The notes below the pieces were generated by a model. It made no database searches. It was not told the DNA's origin and was given only the letters and a program-made list of their open reading frames with translations. Positions 10,202-20,129 of a stretch of 64,000 nt of DNA are shown in pieces; position 1 is the stretch's first letter; every line of letters starts with the position of its first letter. The stretch comes from Rehmannia glutinosa (taxonomy: Eukaryota > Streptophyta > Magnoliopsida > Lamiales > Orobanchaceae). The stretch is taken from assembly GCA_016081115.2 (NCBI GenBank), contig JABTTQ020001802.1:124001-188000 (forward strand). Direction: 5' to 3'. Position numbers and translations under genes: made by a program.

Positions 10202-11839
10202 ATGAATAAAACTCCATATGAGCTTTGGAAAGGTAGAACTCCAAATATTAGTTATTACAAGATATTTGGTTGTAAATGCTTTATTTTGAATACCAAGGAT
10301 CAATTGGACAAACTTGATCCTAAGGCCGATGAAGGGATATTTATGGGATATTCAACAAAAAGCAAAGCATATCGGGTTTACAATAAGACTAGTGGAGTTG
10401 TTGAAGAATCCATCCATGTTAAATTCAATGAAGCTTCGGGAGTTGAAAGAATTCCTAATGATGAAAGTGATGAGGAGGATATTATTGAACAAATTGTTCA
10501 AATTGATGATCAACCGTCTACATCAAATGATCAACCGTCCATTTCAAATGGCTCTCAAGAAGATAGAGGCGATATCTCGGATCTTCCCGTTGCATTGAAA
10601 TTTAAGGGAGATCACCCAAAAGATCTTATTATTGGTGATCCTCTTGACAAAGTGATGACTCGGAGAAAATTTGCCGAGAAAGCTCTTATTTCTCAAAAAG
10701 AGCCTAAAAATGCTAAAGAAGCTATTGAGGATGAGGATTGGTTTCTAGAGATGCAAGGGGAGTTGAATCAATTTGAAAGAAATGATGTATGGGAATTGGT
10801 ACCTTATCCTCCTTCTCAAACCATTATTGGCACAAAATGGGTTTTCCGGAACAAACTTGATGATCAAGGCAACATTGTTCGAAATAAGGCAAGGTTAGTA
10901 GCTCAAGGGTATTGTCAAGAAGAAGGTATTGACTATGATGAAACTTTTGCACCCGTAGCACGTTTAGAAGCTATTCGTATTTTGCTTGCCTATTCTTGCT
11001 TTCAAAATTTCAAACTTTACCAAATGGATGTTAAATCCGCCTTCTTAAATGGTATTATTCAAGAAGAAGTCTATGTAAAACAACCTCCGGGGTTTGAAAA
11101 TTTTTCTAGGCCAATTGATGTTTATAAACTTAAAAAGGCCTTGTATGGTTTAAAACAAGCACCCCGTGCATGGTATGATAGACTTAGTTCTTTTCTTTTA
11201 CAAAATGGTTTTATAAGAGGTAAAGTTGATACAACTCTATTTGTTTTTGAAAAGGGGCAAGATTGTTTACTTGTGCAAATATATGTTGATGATATTATCT
11301 TTGGTGCTACTAATGATTCTTTGTGCAAGAAATTTTCTAAGTTAATGCAAGGAGAATTCGAGATGAGTATGATAGGGGAGCTTAACTTCTTTCTTGGACT
11401 TCAAATTAAGCAATGTCAAGAAGGTATTTATATTTCACAATCAAAGTATACAAAAGAACTTTTGAAAAAGTTCGGCATTGAAGAAGGAAGAACCGTCTCT
11501 ACTCCTATGGCAACAAATGTCAAAATTGACAAAGATGAGAAAGGCAAGTCCGTGGATGAATCAAAGTATCGAGGTATGATTGGTAGTTTACTTTATTTAA
11601 CCGCTAGTAGACCGGATATTCTTCATGCCATATGCCTATGTGCTCGTTTTCAAAGCAATCCCAAAGAATCTCACATGAGTGCCGTTAAAAGGATTTTTCG
11701 ATATTTGAAAGGCACCATTCAATATGGTTTATTTTATCCAAAGAATGAAAATTTTTCTCTTAAAGGTTATAGCGATTCAAAGGGCTATGCGGGAAATATT
11801 GATGATCGGAAAAGTACTTGGGATCATGTCAATTTTTAG
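10202..11839 (+). pseudogene. Element N: integrase end, reverse transcriptase and RNase H start
   Basis: Longest open frame in the window (545 codons). It begins in the integrase C-terminal TPYELWKGRTPN and FGCKCFI motifs. RT follows: WVFRNKLDDQGNIVRNKARLVAQG, MDVKSAFLNG, YGLKQAPRAWYD and catalytic YVDD at 11282-11293, then FFLGLQIKQ. RNase H begins near 11770 (GYSDSKGYAG; the family usually has SDADYAG). The ATG at 10202 is simply the first in the frame, not a true start. It ends by a frameshift near 11830. Confidence 0.93.
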
Positions 11840-12227
11840 GCGATTGCCTAGTTTCTTGGTTTTCAAAGAAGCAAAATTGTGTTTTTCTTTCAACGGCCGG
11901 CCGAATATATTTCCGCCGCATTTTGTTGTACTCAACTTCTTTGGATGAAACAAACCTTAGCGGATTACAAATGCTCTTTTGAAAATGTACCTATCTTTTG
12001 TGATAATATATCCGCTATAAATATTGCTCAAAAACCCTGTTCATCATAACCGTACTAAACATATTGAGATTCGACATCATTTTCTAAGGGATTGTGTTTC
12101 AAAACGTAAAATTGAGATATCCTTTGTACCATCTCAAGATCAATTAGCGGATATTTTCACAAAACCGCTATCTTCCGAGACTTTTTCATCAATACGAGCT
12201 CGGTTAGGCATAATGCATATTGAATGA
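11840..12227 (+). pseudogene. Element N: RNase H C-terminal part, frameshifted
   Basis: After the frameshift, RNase H motifs remain readable in changing frames: SWFSKKQNCVSLST, then WMKQTLADYKC and CDNISAINIAQ. The last piece (12024-12227) has TKHIEIRHHFLRDC and QLADIFTKPLSS, the normal end of Copia RNase H. The pol stop is at 12225-12227. Confidence 0.88.
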
Positions 12228-12337
12228 AGCTTACGTTTGCATTTTGCACGTTTTTAAAACTTAGGGGCGAAAAATCGGATTTTTGGTTGAAAATTCGGAT
12301 TTTGGAAAAACTGACAAACAGTGGGCTGAAGGAGTTG

Positions 12338-12397
12338 AGGGCAACCGGTCGCCCTCACCCTCGATCGGTCGCCCTCAACCTCGACCGGTCGCCCTAA
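12338..12397 (+). repeat. Element N: three 20-bp CCGG-containing repeats after pol
   Basis: The word CGGTCGCCCT occurs at 12346, 12366 and 12386, an exact 20-bp spacing, each in a (G)ACCGGTCGCCCT context. It is the same palindromic motif as in the LTR U3 blocks but lies in the untranslated region downstream of pol. Confidence 0.85.
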
Positions 12398-13401
12398 GTT
12401 ATATTTTGGCTTTTAAACGTTCAAAGATTCTTCATTTTAACAAATATTTGGCCATTTTTCGTCCCCTTTGCCAAATTCACTCAAATTTCATTCAAAAATG
12501 GATTTCATGCATATCTTACACAACATGGACATTATATAGCATGATCATCATCATTATGGCTCACTCTTTCCGATCAAATGGTAAGAATTTCGCTTCTTTT
12601 ACTCAATTGGGTGGAACCCTTGAGTTTTCGAATTTCTTGAAAATTTTTGATGTAATTTTCGTATGATCATGATGAGCTTGGTTGTTGTGTTGTTATGTAT
12701 GATGAGTGACTTGAATTGGTGTTGAAATTGTTTTTGGCTTGAACCATTTACAAAGGTTATATACAACCTCTTCTATTTTTACCGCGCACAAGGTGTTCGA
12801 TGAAATGTCGCAATGAAACTTTCAACTTATACATGATTCTCTTGCTTTCAAAAGTTTTCTATACTTATTGAGATCATGTTTTGACAAACAAAACAAGCGT
12901 ATGAACTTTTCATATTACATTTCTCCCATTTTCCTTGGATTATTATGCTTTAAATTGCTCAACGGTTAATAAACCGTCCCTTTGGCGCACTTTGATATTA
13001 TTGTATGGTGTTTTCACCATTCTAACATTCTTTTTGATGATTCCAAAGGGGGAGAAACAGGATATTAGCTCGTTAGCTCAAGAAAAGCTAATAAAAGCTC
13101 GCAATAAGTATTGTGGACTCTAATACCTAGTCCATGGCTTGAATCTTGGACTCGAGATGAAATTGTTTATAAGTTTTGTGACAGGGGGAGCTCCTTAGCT
13201 CATGATGCATTCTATATAAGCTTGTTATAGCTTGTGCTTCTTACTTATAATAATCATTTGTTGATATGCTCATAAATAGGGGGAGCTTTGTATGAAATAC
13301 TTCTAACGGATAGTTTACTCGTAAAACCAAAAATTTTATTTGGTTTTAAAATCGTCCTCAAGAAAATTGTTTTGGTTTGTAATCATTAAAAAGGGGGAGT
13401 T
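12398..13401 (+). other. Element N: 3' untranslated region with multiple polypurine motifs
   Basis: No credible ORF and no trace of the third ORF of B, C and E. Four polypurine motifs are spaced through it: AAAGGGGGAG at 13045-13054 (preceded by TTTGATGATTCC), ACAGGGGGAG at 13191-13200, TAGGGGGAG at 13277-13285, and AAAAAGGGGGAGTT at 13388-13401, which abuts the 3' LTR and is the functional PPT position. Multiple PPTs are a described Sirevirus signature. Confidence 0.8.
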
Positions 13402-14663
13402 TGTTAGATAAATGTTTTTATCATGATTTTGATGATTATGTTTGTTTTTGTTCAAATATGTTTTTAAACCAAAACTATGTCCCTATATGTTGTCTAAATA
13501 CTTCCGATCAACTTAAAATGTTTTTACTATCTTTCGGAGTATTTCTTGAAGTTTATTTTCAATAAAACATTGGACAACACATTTGTTTCAGTTTCTCGAC
13601 CGCCCTATAGGCAACCCCCGCCGAGTTGAGAAACAGAAAATGGGACGTAAGAAAAAACAGCGGGCGGCCGGTCGACCAGGTGGACGACCGGTGTGGTCGG
13701 CCGGTCGACCGGCGGGCGACATGTACCGCAAGTTGGATTTTGTTCCAGACTTCTCTGTTTCGTAAAATCGTCAAGCAACGGCAACCGTCAGACTAAGAGC
13801 GACCGTCGCACCCCCCTTTAATCGGTCCCCCTGTGTAAAAATTCGCAGAATTCAATTTCAATCTTATCTTTGCGCGACCGGTCGAACCCCATGTTTATCA
13901 GCAAACTATCCGTTGCGTTTTCAGACAACTTTTCCCTATTTTGTGGGATTGTTTCTAACAGCTATATTGATCATTTTAAATGGTTTCTTTTGCAGAAAAT
14001 CACTCCCCAAGGAGGAGCCAATGTCTGGAAATGAAAGCCAAGTCCTCTCCTATAAATAGAGGCTTCATTCAAGCAACAAGATACAACACACAATATACAA
14101 GTAAAGAGCAATGGAGCAAACACTTTCATATATCTTGTTGTATTAGCCTAAGCACTTTCACTTGCACTTATTTGAGGTCTAGGCTTTCAATTCTTGATTA
14201 CACTTGTACTCATATTGTATCAATTATTATTGAGTTGTAATCTTGATTTTGGTCATCATTCAACACAAGACATCCTTGTGAGTATTCTTGTGGTAAGAAT
14301 ACACTTGGGTGATCTAGGTGATAGGTATTTGAAGGTTGTGGTAATCTTCAAAGGTGTTGTAAGAGGGTTGTGGTAATCCTCAAGGTGGTGAAAGAGGGTT
14401 GTGGTAATCCTCAAGGTGTGGTATTAATTTTTGGTAAATTAATAAAATCTTTTTTTCTTTTTAAAATCCATCCCGGAGATATTGGGGTGGTAGAGGATTA
14501 GGCCCTAGGTGGGTTGAACCTCTTTAAATCAACGAGTGTTGTTTATTTTCTGCAGTTACATTTTTGTTATCTACTCGTTGTTTCGAAAAAGAGGGTAATT
14601 TACAAAAAATCGGCATAATCTATTCACCCCCCCTCTAGATTATTGTAGCCACTTAGACTTACA
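13402..14663 (+). repeat. Element N: 3' LTR
   Basis: TGTTAGATAAATG to ACTTACA; counterpart of 6256-7507. TATA box TATAAATA at 14051-14058. Near-identical to the 5' LTR over long stretches, but the GC-rich palindrome block (about 13596-13830) is rearranged and several CCGGTC words have become CCGTC. Confidence 0.95.
14051..14058 (+). promoter_or_regulatory. Element N: TATA box in 3' LTR
   Basis: TATAAATA, same context as in the 5' LTR. If active it would drive outward transcription into element B, antisense to B's third ORF. Confidence 0.65.
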
Positions 14664-14668
14664 CTTGT
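14664..14668. repeat. Target-site duplication of element N, right copy
   Basis: CTTGT, pairing with CTTGC at 6251-6255. Confidence 0.8.
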
Positions 14669-17094
14669 TTGAGAGGCATGGCAGATTGCTGCTAACACCA
14701 CTCCCTGATTCTTATCACTATCCCTCTCAAGTCGGCTGTGAGGGTAGCATCTCGATTGTCCAGCCGCATGTCCAATAAGGCCTGATGCCGTTCGATCCTC
14801 TCAATCTCTCCGCAGATTTTCTTGAAGACTTCATGGATTTCAGCTATTACTTCCGAGTCAGTTGGCGGCCATTCAACATCGAAATCAAATTCTGTTGGCA
14901 CAATGGAGTCAGTAGGGATAATGGGTTCTTCGCATGCAGAGTACTTCTTCTTTTCTTTAGCAGTTTCTTCTTCTAGTGCAGGGAGCTCGATTGAGAATGG
15001 GAAGGTCTCTTCAAATGCATCGTCTCGTACATGTGAAATCGCACGAGAAGTCGCTTTCTCAAGCTGCGCAGCTCTCCGAAGCCTCGCTAGCTTGATTCGT
15101 GATTATTTGGGGCCTTTGATGGTATTGGCCCGATTGGTGAGCTCACTGCCTTTAACATTGTCTTCTGACTTCTTCGATCTCAGCTGGTTTGTCCTTTTGA
15201 GTTTGCTGTTCCTTGGCCGTATCAGTAGCGTCATCATAAGATGATGAGACTTAAAGGCTTGGCTCATCATCCAAATTGAACGTTTGTCGAGCAGCTTTGA
15301 AATATGGCTTACTTGTACTTGGAAGAACATCCTCAGCTGAGTCTTTTTGATGTGCAGTAGGGGTGGACTCAGCTTCATCTTCAGATCCCAGAAAAAATAT
15401 GTCAGGGTTGTTTTGGGAATCAGGAAGAGCATTTATCTCCTTGTACATTCCCTTCGACAGATGCAGTTGTCTTAGGGTCTTCTGCAGTGGAATCCACAGG
15501 AGTATCAACTCCTTGGATTGCACTTTCATTGCCTACAGTGTTAACTCCCGGGGTAGATCCATCCTGTGCCTCGACTGCATCCTAGAGTGTTAACTCCCGG
15601 GGCAGATCCATCCTGTGCCTCGACTGCATCAGTAGTGTCCTTAGCCTGCAAAGTGGTTGGCACTTGGTGAGACAGACTGTCCGTCCGAGCTTCATCAGTG
15701 ACAACTTGTCTTTGTTGTTCTTTTTCTTTTTCCTTCTCCACTTCGCCTCCTTCCTGCATTGTGGAGTCATCTGCAGCATCCTCCGACCTAGCTGCAGTGG
15801 AGTGAGTTTCCCCCTCAGCTGGCGCACCAACTAAGTGACTTATGTTGCGGTCACTCTGCTCCATACTCCCGGCTGCTTCCTTTGAGTGCTCAACCGTGGG
15901 GGCAGGTGGTAAGATACCTTCATCAGGGGTTGGCTCAACTTGGGTGCCCAAATTCCCAGTGTCATCGCCAGTTCCCTTAGATCCGTTCTCTGATTGGACT
16001 AGGGAAGTGGTTGCAACAATAACTGTGGCAATCTGCTGTACCACTCCCAACGGATCAATCTCCAGCTGTGATTTGGAAGACTCTCCTGGTCCTTCCATCA
16101 ACTCTTGCTCATGCATCAATTAGGATTCCCGCATGGCTTGCTGCATGTCCAACTTTTCCTGTGCAGCAATGGGGTCCATGTCCTCATCACTATCTGAGAG
16201 CATGTCAAGATGAGGATGAGTATGGTCGCTGGTTCCAGTGAGAGGACAAATGCTGGCTTTCTCACGAGCTTTAGCTTCCTCTGCTAATCTCTCCTTTTCT
16301 TTTTCCTTGAAGATATGCAAGATATCCAGGCAGTTAGCTTCATCAAGTGCCTGAACCACGGTGGTAAATCCTAGGAAATTCAGCAATTCTTCCTCCTCCT
16401 CAATGAATTCAGGGCATTCAAACTGTACCCTCGAGTGACTCAGCTTCCATGCTCGCCATTCACGCAGACGACGCTAAATGTCTGGGTACACAAGAGAAAC
16501 CACTATCACATCATCATATTCATCTTCTTCTTGTTGCCCTTCCTTTTCGGGAATGGAAGGCAACATCTTTATCTTGCCTTGAGCTCCTTCAAGAAGATCG
16601 GGGCGGTGGAGACATAACTCTTTCATCGGGAGATTTTGTTGTCTCTCTTGCCTCTTCTTCCTCATTTGTTTTATCCATAGTGGGTCTTCTTTTGCCTCTC
16701 GATCGGCTCGCGAGACTTGGTTGTTTCATCAACAACTTCCGAGATCGACTTCTTGGCAGCCTCGGAGATTTTTCCGGTGAGTGGCGGACTCATTATCTTC
16801 TCAAGCTCCGAGAGCTTGGTAATTCTTCTTCTTCTTTTTGTCCTTACCAGAGGAAGTTCTGGTTCGGGTACTTCTTCCTAAGCTTCCTTGGCGGCGGGGG
16901 CCGGTGCATCTTTCTTTGACTGAGGAGTTGCCTTTCTTGGCTTGGCAGTCCTCTTCTTTTTGATGGTCGGAGAAGGTATTTGGGGTTCTTTCTTCGCCTC
17001 GGCTGTGTGGGCAGGAGACACGGCTGCTCGGGCAGTGACTTACTCGCAGGGCAAAGTGCGTCTTTTTGTCTTAGGCAGGGGCAACTATCTTCTT
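14669..17094 (-). pseudogene. Element B: env-like third ORF, acidic middle part
   Basis: Minus-strand frames, broken several times, rich in Glu, Ser, Thr, Ala and Gln. Two blocks recur in E and C: DMDPIAAQEKL..QQAMRES (about 16120-16200) and FDFDVEWPPTDSE followed by FKKICGEIERIERHQ (about 14780-14900). The ORF is cut at 14668 by N. Joining at one TSD copy places KQVR.F in register with the same residues in E, so the ORF was continuous before the insertion. A 49-bp tandem duplication at 15537-15634 shifts the frame. Function unknown. Confidence 0.78.
15537..15634 (-). repeat. 49-bp tandem duplication in B's third ORF
   Basis: Two head-to-tail 49-bp units, both containing TTAACTCCCGGGG and ATCCATCCTGTGCCTCGAC, with one or two differences. 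49 is not a multiple of three, so the duplication throws the minus-strand frame out; the encoded VEAQDGSAPGVNT is followed by the same DNA read in another frame. Confidence 0.9.
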
Positions 17095-17950
17095 TCATTT
17101 TGCATGGGCAGCTTTCTTCTTTGGAGGGGAGGCAACAATTGTTTCCTCGTGGTCAGCTGATTCCCCCTCACTGGTGTCCGCCCTTTTCGCATGGGCTCTC
17201 TTCTGGGCTCCTGAGAGGTTAGCCCTAAACATCTTCTTGTTTACATGGAAGGACTTTCCATGCTGAAGGGGAATGCCCTTTACTTCCATCAAGTGGCCAA
17301 TAACTAGGCCATAGCCGAGTGATCCTCCAAAGGATCCATCTTCCTTGAAGGACTTGTTCGCAACGTTCTGGCAGAGTCTGCTATATACAAACTCAGCCCA
17401 GTTAACTTTCTTCCCTTGCATGATCGCAGCCATGACGATCAGCTTGGTCTTGGACAACTGATTGAGGCTTCCAAACTTCATGTCCACGCATTTTAAGACG
17501 ACATCCATCAGCTTGTGATAGTCGTCCTTCTTTTTTTTTTTTTTTCACTGTGTAGACTACTTCGCGCAAAGACACTCGGGTTTGCATACTTCTTTCCATG
17601 CGGCGCCCAAGTCCACATCGCCGTATATCTCCGTCATACCCTCCGAAGCGGTAATAAGCGATGCTCGCAAGGTCTTTAGCAAAGATGATCATGATGTCCT
17701 TGCGGTGGACGGAGGACTTAATCCCTTCGTCCTGCACCTCGGCGTTCACATAGAATTGCGCCACCTCTTCCAGGTAGGTGTGCGAGTATTCTATCTTCAA
17801 AAAGGCCTTAAGCCCAGATTTTTCCAACATATCTGCTATTTTCTTCACAAGGGTTGCATCTGAACCCTGCTTAATCATGCCTTCAAAATCCACTGAGGAA
17901 CCTAAGTGGATTTACTTTGATAACTTGACGAAATCGGTCTTTGGTGCCAT
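17095..17950 (-). pseudogene. Element B: env-like third ORF, N-terminal domain
   Basis: Start proposed at ATG 17950 (MAPKTDFVKLSK), by alignment with the equivalent ATGs in C (36243) and E (49698). Codon 13 is TAA. After it come VDFEGMIKQG, HTYLEEVAQFYVNAEV, a frameshift at a T15 run (17531-17545), then CVDMKFGSLNQLSKTKL, MAAIMQGKKVNWAEF, LVIGHLMEVKGI and NKKMFRANLSGAQKRAHA. The fold resembles what plant annotation calls 'putative plant transposon protein' or Sirevirus envelope-like, but this is from memory of the family pattern. No hydrophobic segment is seen. Confidence 0.8.
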
Positions 17951-18489
17951 TTCTAGAGAATTTTACCGATTAAATCTTGATAAACTTGCTTTGAGAACAG
18001 GTAGGGTTTTCGAGAGAAAATAGACTTGCTTTCATAGTTTTGAAGATTAACAATTTTCAGTGTGAGAGAGAAAACTGAAGGAATGAGTATATATGGGTTA
18101 TGAAAGGACGTGTTTTTGGTTTTTGAATCTTGATCGAGATCAACGGCTCAGATTTAGCACGTCTCATTACATTTAATTGCTCGCATTTAATGTAGCATCA
18201 TTTATATCCAATCATATGCTTACTGTGCAGCTTTTGACTATTCCTGTCATAATTACGCTGATGTCATCCTTAAAACATTGACGATCATTAAAAATGACTG
18301 TGTTTTTGTGACTTAGCTCATAAATGACTTAGCTTACTCCTTGAATGACTCAAATCTTCTTCTCTCCATTCGTATAGTGACTCAACTGTCAGCCAACTCG
18401 ATACAGCTTACTTTCCAATACGGCCGATTCACTTAGCTAATTCATGAGATTTGATCTGTTTTCATCTTTTCATGTTTCATCTCTTCTCA
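17951..18489 (-). other. Element B: spacer between pol and third ORF
   Basis: No ORF. Homologous spacers occur upstream of the third ORF in C (36244-37261) and E (49699-50061), sharing the words TTATATCCAATCATA and GTTTTTGTGACTTAGCTC. It may hold the leader or splice acceptor used to express the third ORF; nothing decisive is visible. Confidence 0.6.
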
Positions 18490-19237
18490 TTGAGTCTTCT
18501 GAGTGTCAACTCAGCTCAATTAGCCCTAGCTCATGCCTAAGCTCTTCAAATCTTGATTCACATAGGGGTTTGGTGAATATGTCAGCTAACTGTTTATCAG
18601 TTCAGATATATTCCAAAGTGATGTCTTTCTTTTCAACATGATCTCTTATAAAATGATATCTGACATCAATGTGCTTTGTTCTCGAATGCAACACAGGATT
18701 CATAATCTCTCAGCAGTTGTCTCATCCATAAGACTAGGGCACAACAACTACCCATGACTATGTACTCGCTTCACTTTGTGGATGTGGCTATTGAGTTTTC
18801 TTCTTGCTAAACCAGAAACCAATCTGTTTCAAGCATTTGACATGTGCCGAAGTACTCTTCTGTCAACTCTACATCCAAAGATAGTCGAATCGAATAACCA
18901 ATAAGCTTGAATCCACCTTCCATTGGATACCATAAGCCAACTTCTTGGAATCCCTTCAAATATCTTGGGATTCTCTTAGCCGATCATGTGACTTTCCTTT
19001 GGAGCGATTGGAATCTTGCACATACTCCTCTTTGCAAAGGTGATGTCCGGCTTGCTTGTTGTTAGATAGAGCAAATGATCCAATAAGTGCTCAGATCTTG
19101 TTTGATTCACAGGCTTGCCATCTCGCATCCATGTCCATCTTAACTGATGTATTCATTGGTATTTTTACAGAAGACTTCTCTTCCATACCAAATTTCTTCA
19201 TTAAATCTCTGTTGTACATTGTTTGACTTATAAAGGT
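18490..19237 (-). pseudogene. Element B: RT end and RNase H, heavily decayed
   Basis: Minus-strand fragments in changing frames. The best preserved is the RNase H end near 18550-18720: NPVLHSRTKHIDVRYHF, IRDHVEKKDITLEYI and QLADIFTKPLCES. Between this and 19237 only weak similarity remains. Confidence 0.75.
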
Positions 19238-20023
19238 TCAATCCTTCAGCTGTTTAACTTGAAGTCCTAAGAAGAATGTCAGCTCTCCCATCATGCTCAT
19301 TTCAAATTTGCCTTGCATGAGGTTTGAGAATTTATCACATGACTCTTTGTTTGTGGATCCAAAAATGATGTCATCCACATATATTTGAACAAGCAATATA
19401 CTCTCCCCATCTTGAATTCTCAAGAGTGTTCGTCCACTTTGCCTTTGGTGAATCCATTATCATTTAAATTGAGATAATGTATCATACCATGCTCTAGGTG
19501 CTTGTTTCAATCCATATAGAGCTTTCTTGAGCTTGTACACCTTATCTCCAAGAGTCTTTTGCTCAAAGCCTGGAGGTTGCTCAACATAGACTTCTTCTTC
19601 CAATAATCCATTTAAAAATACACTTTTCACATCCATTTGATATACAGTAAAGTTCTTGTGTGCAACATCTTCTAATCTTGCAACAGGAGCAAATGTTTCA
19701 TCAAAATCTATTCCTTCTTCTTGGAAATACCCTTTGGCTACCAATCTTGCTTTGTTTCTTACCACAGAACCTTCTTCATTCATCTTGTTTCTGAAAACCC
19801 ATTTTGTGCCAATAACATTTTGATGGGTTGGTCTCTGCACCAGTTCCCATACTTTGTTCCTTTCAAACTGATTCAGCTCTTCTTGCATGGCTTGAATCCA
19901 ATGTGTGTACTCCAATGCTTGGGACACATCTTTTGGCTCTATTTGGGAAATAAAACAAGTGAACATTGCTTCTTGTTGAGCTCTGGATTTGGTTCTTACA
20001 CCATCTCTTACATCTCCAATCAC
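19238..20023 (-). pseudogene. Element B: reverse transcriptase, broken
   Basis: Minus-strand Copia RT. The first piece (20023-19460) has WIQAMQEELNQFERNKVWELV, GTKWVFRNKMNEEGSVVRNKARL, MDVKSVFLNG and YGLKQAPRAWYD. It lacks about eight residues after FAPVARLE compared with N, an in-frame deletion. A frameshift at about 19450 leads into the second piece with catalytic YVDD at 19370-19381 and FFLGLQVKQ. Closely similar in motif spacing to the RT of N. Confidence 0.92.
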
Positions 20024-20129
20024 TAGCTCTGTTGGATGGTCTTTCAGCCTATCACATCAGGTTGGAGTAAATCAGTTGGGTTCAGTCGTCTTGCAGCTGT
20101 GTTTTCTTGAGCAGCTCTTTCATTATCAT

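Larger units (their letters stand above)
6256..14663 (+). mobile_element. Element N: Sirevirus-like Copia nested in B
   Basis: 8.4-kb LTR retrotransposon in the opposite orientation to its host B. Order: 5' LTR 6256-7507, initiator-Met PBS, gag with CCHC knuckles, protease, integrase, RT, RNase H, a 1.1-kb 3' region with several polypurine motifs, 3' LTR 13402-14663. It has no third ORF. The two LTRs are nearly identical by eye except in a GC-rich block, which suggests a recent insertion. An in-frame stop in gag and several frameshifts in pol disable it. Confidence 0.95.

Noticed and set aside
14822..15244. Plus-strand ORFs of 60-160 codons across 14.8-17.3 kb and in the third-ORF regions of C and E
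   Set aside because: They are antisense to the third ORF, rich in Ser/Leu because the coding strand is Glu/Lys/Gln-rich, and are not conserved between B, C and E.
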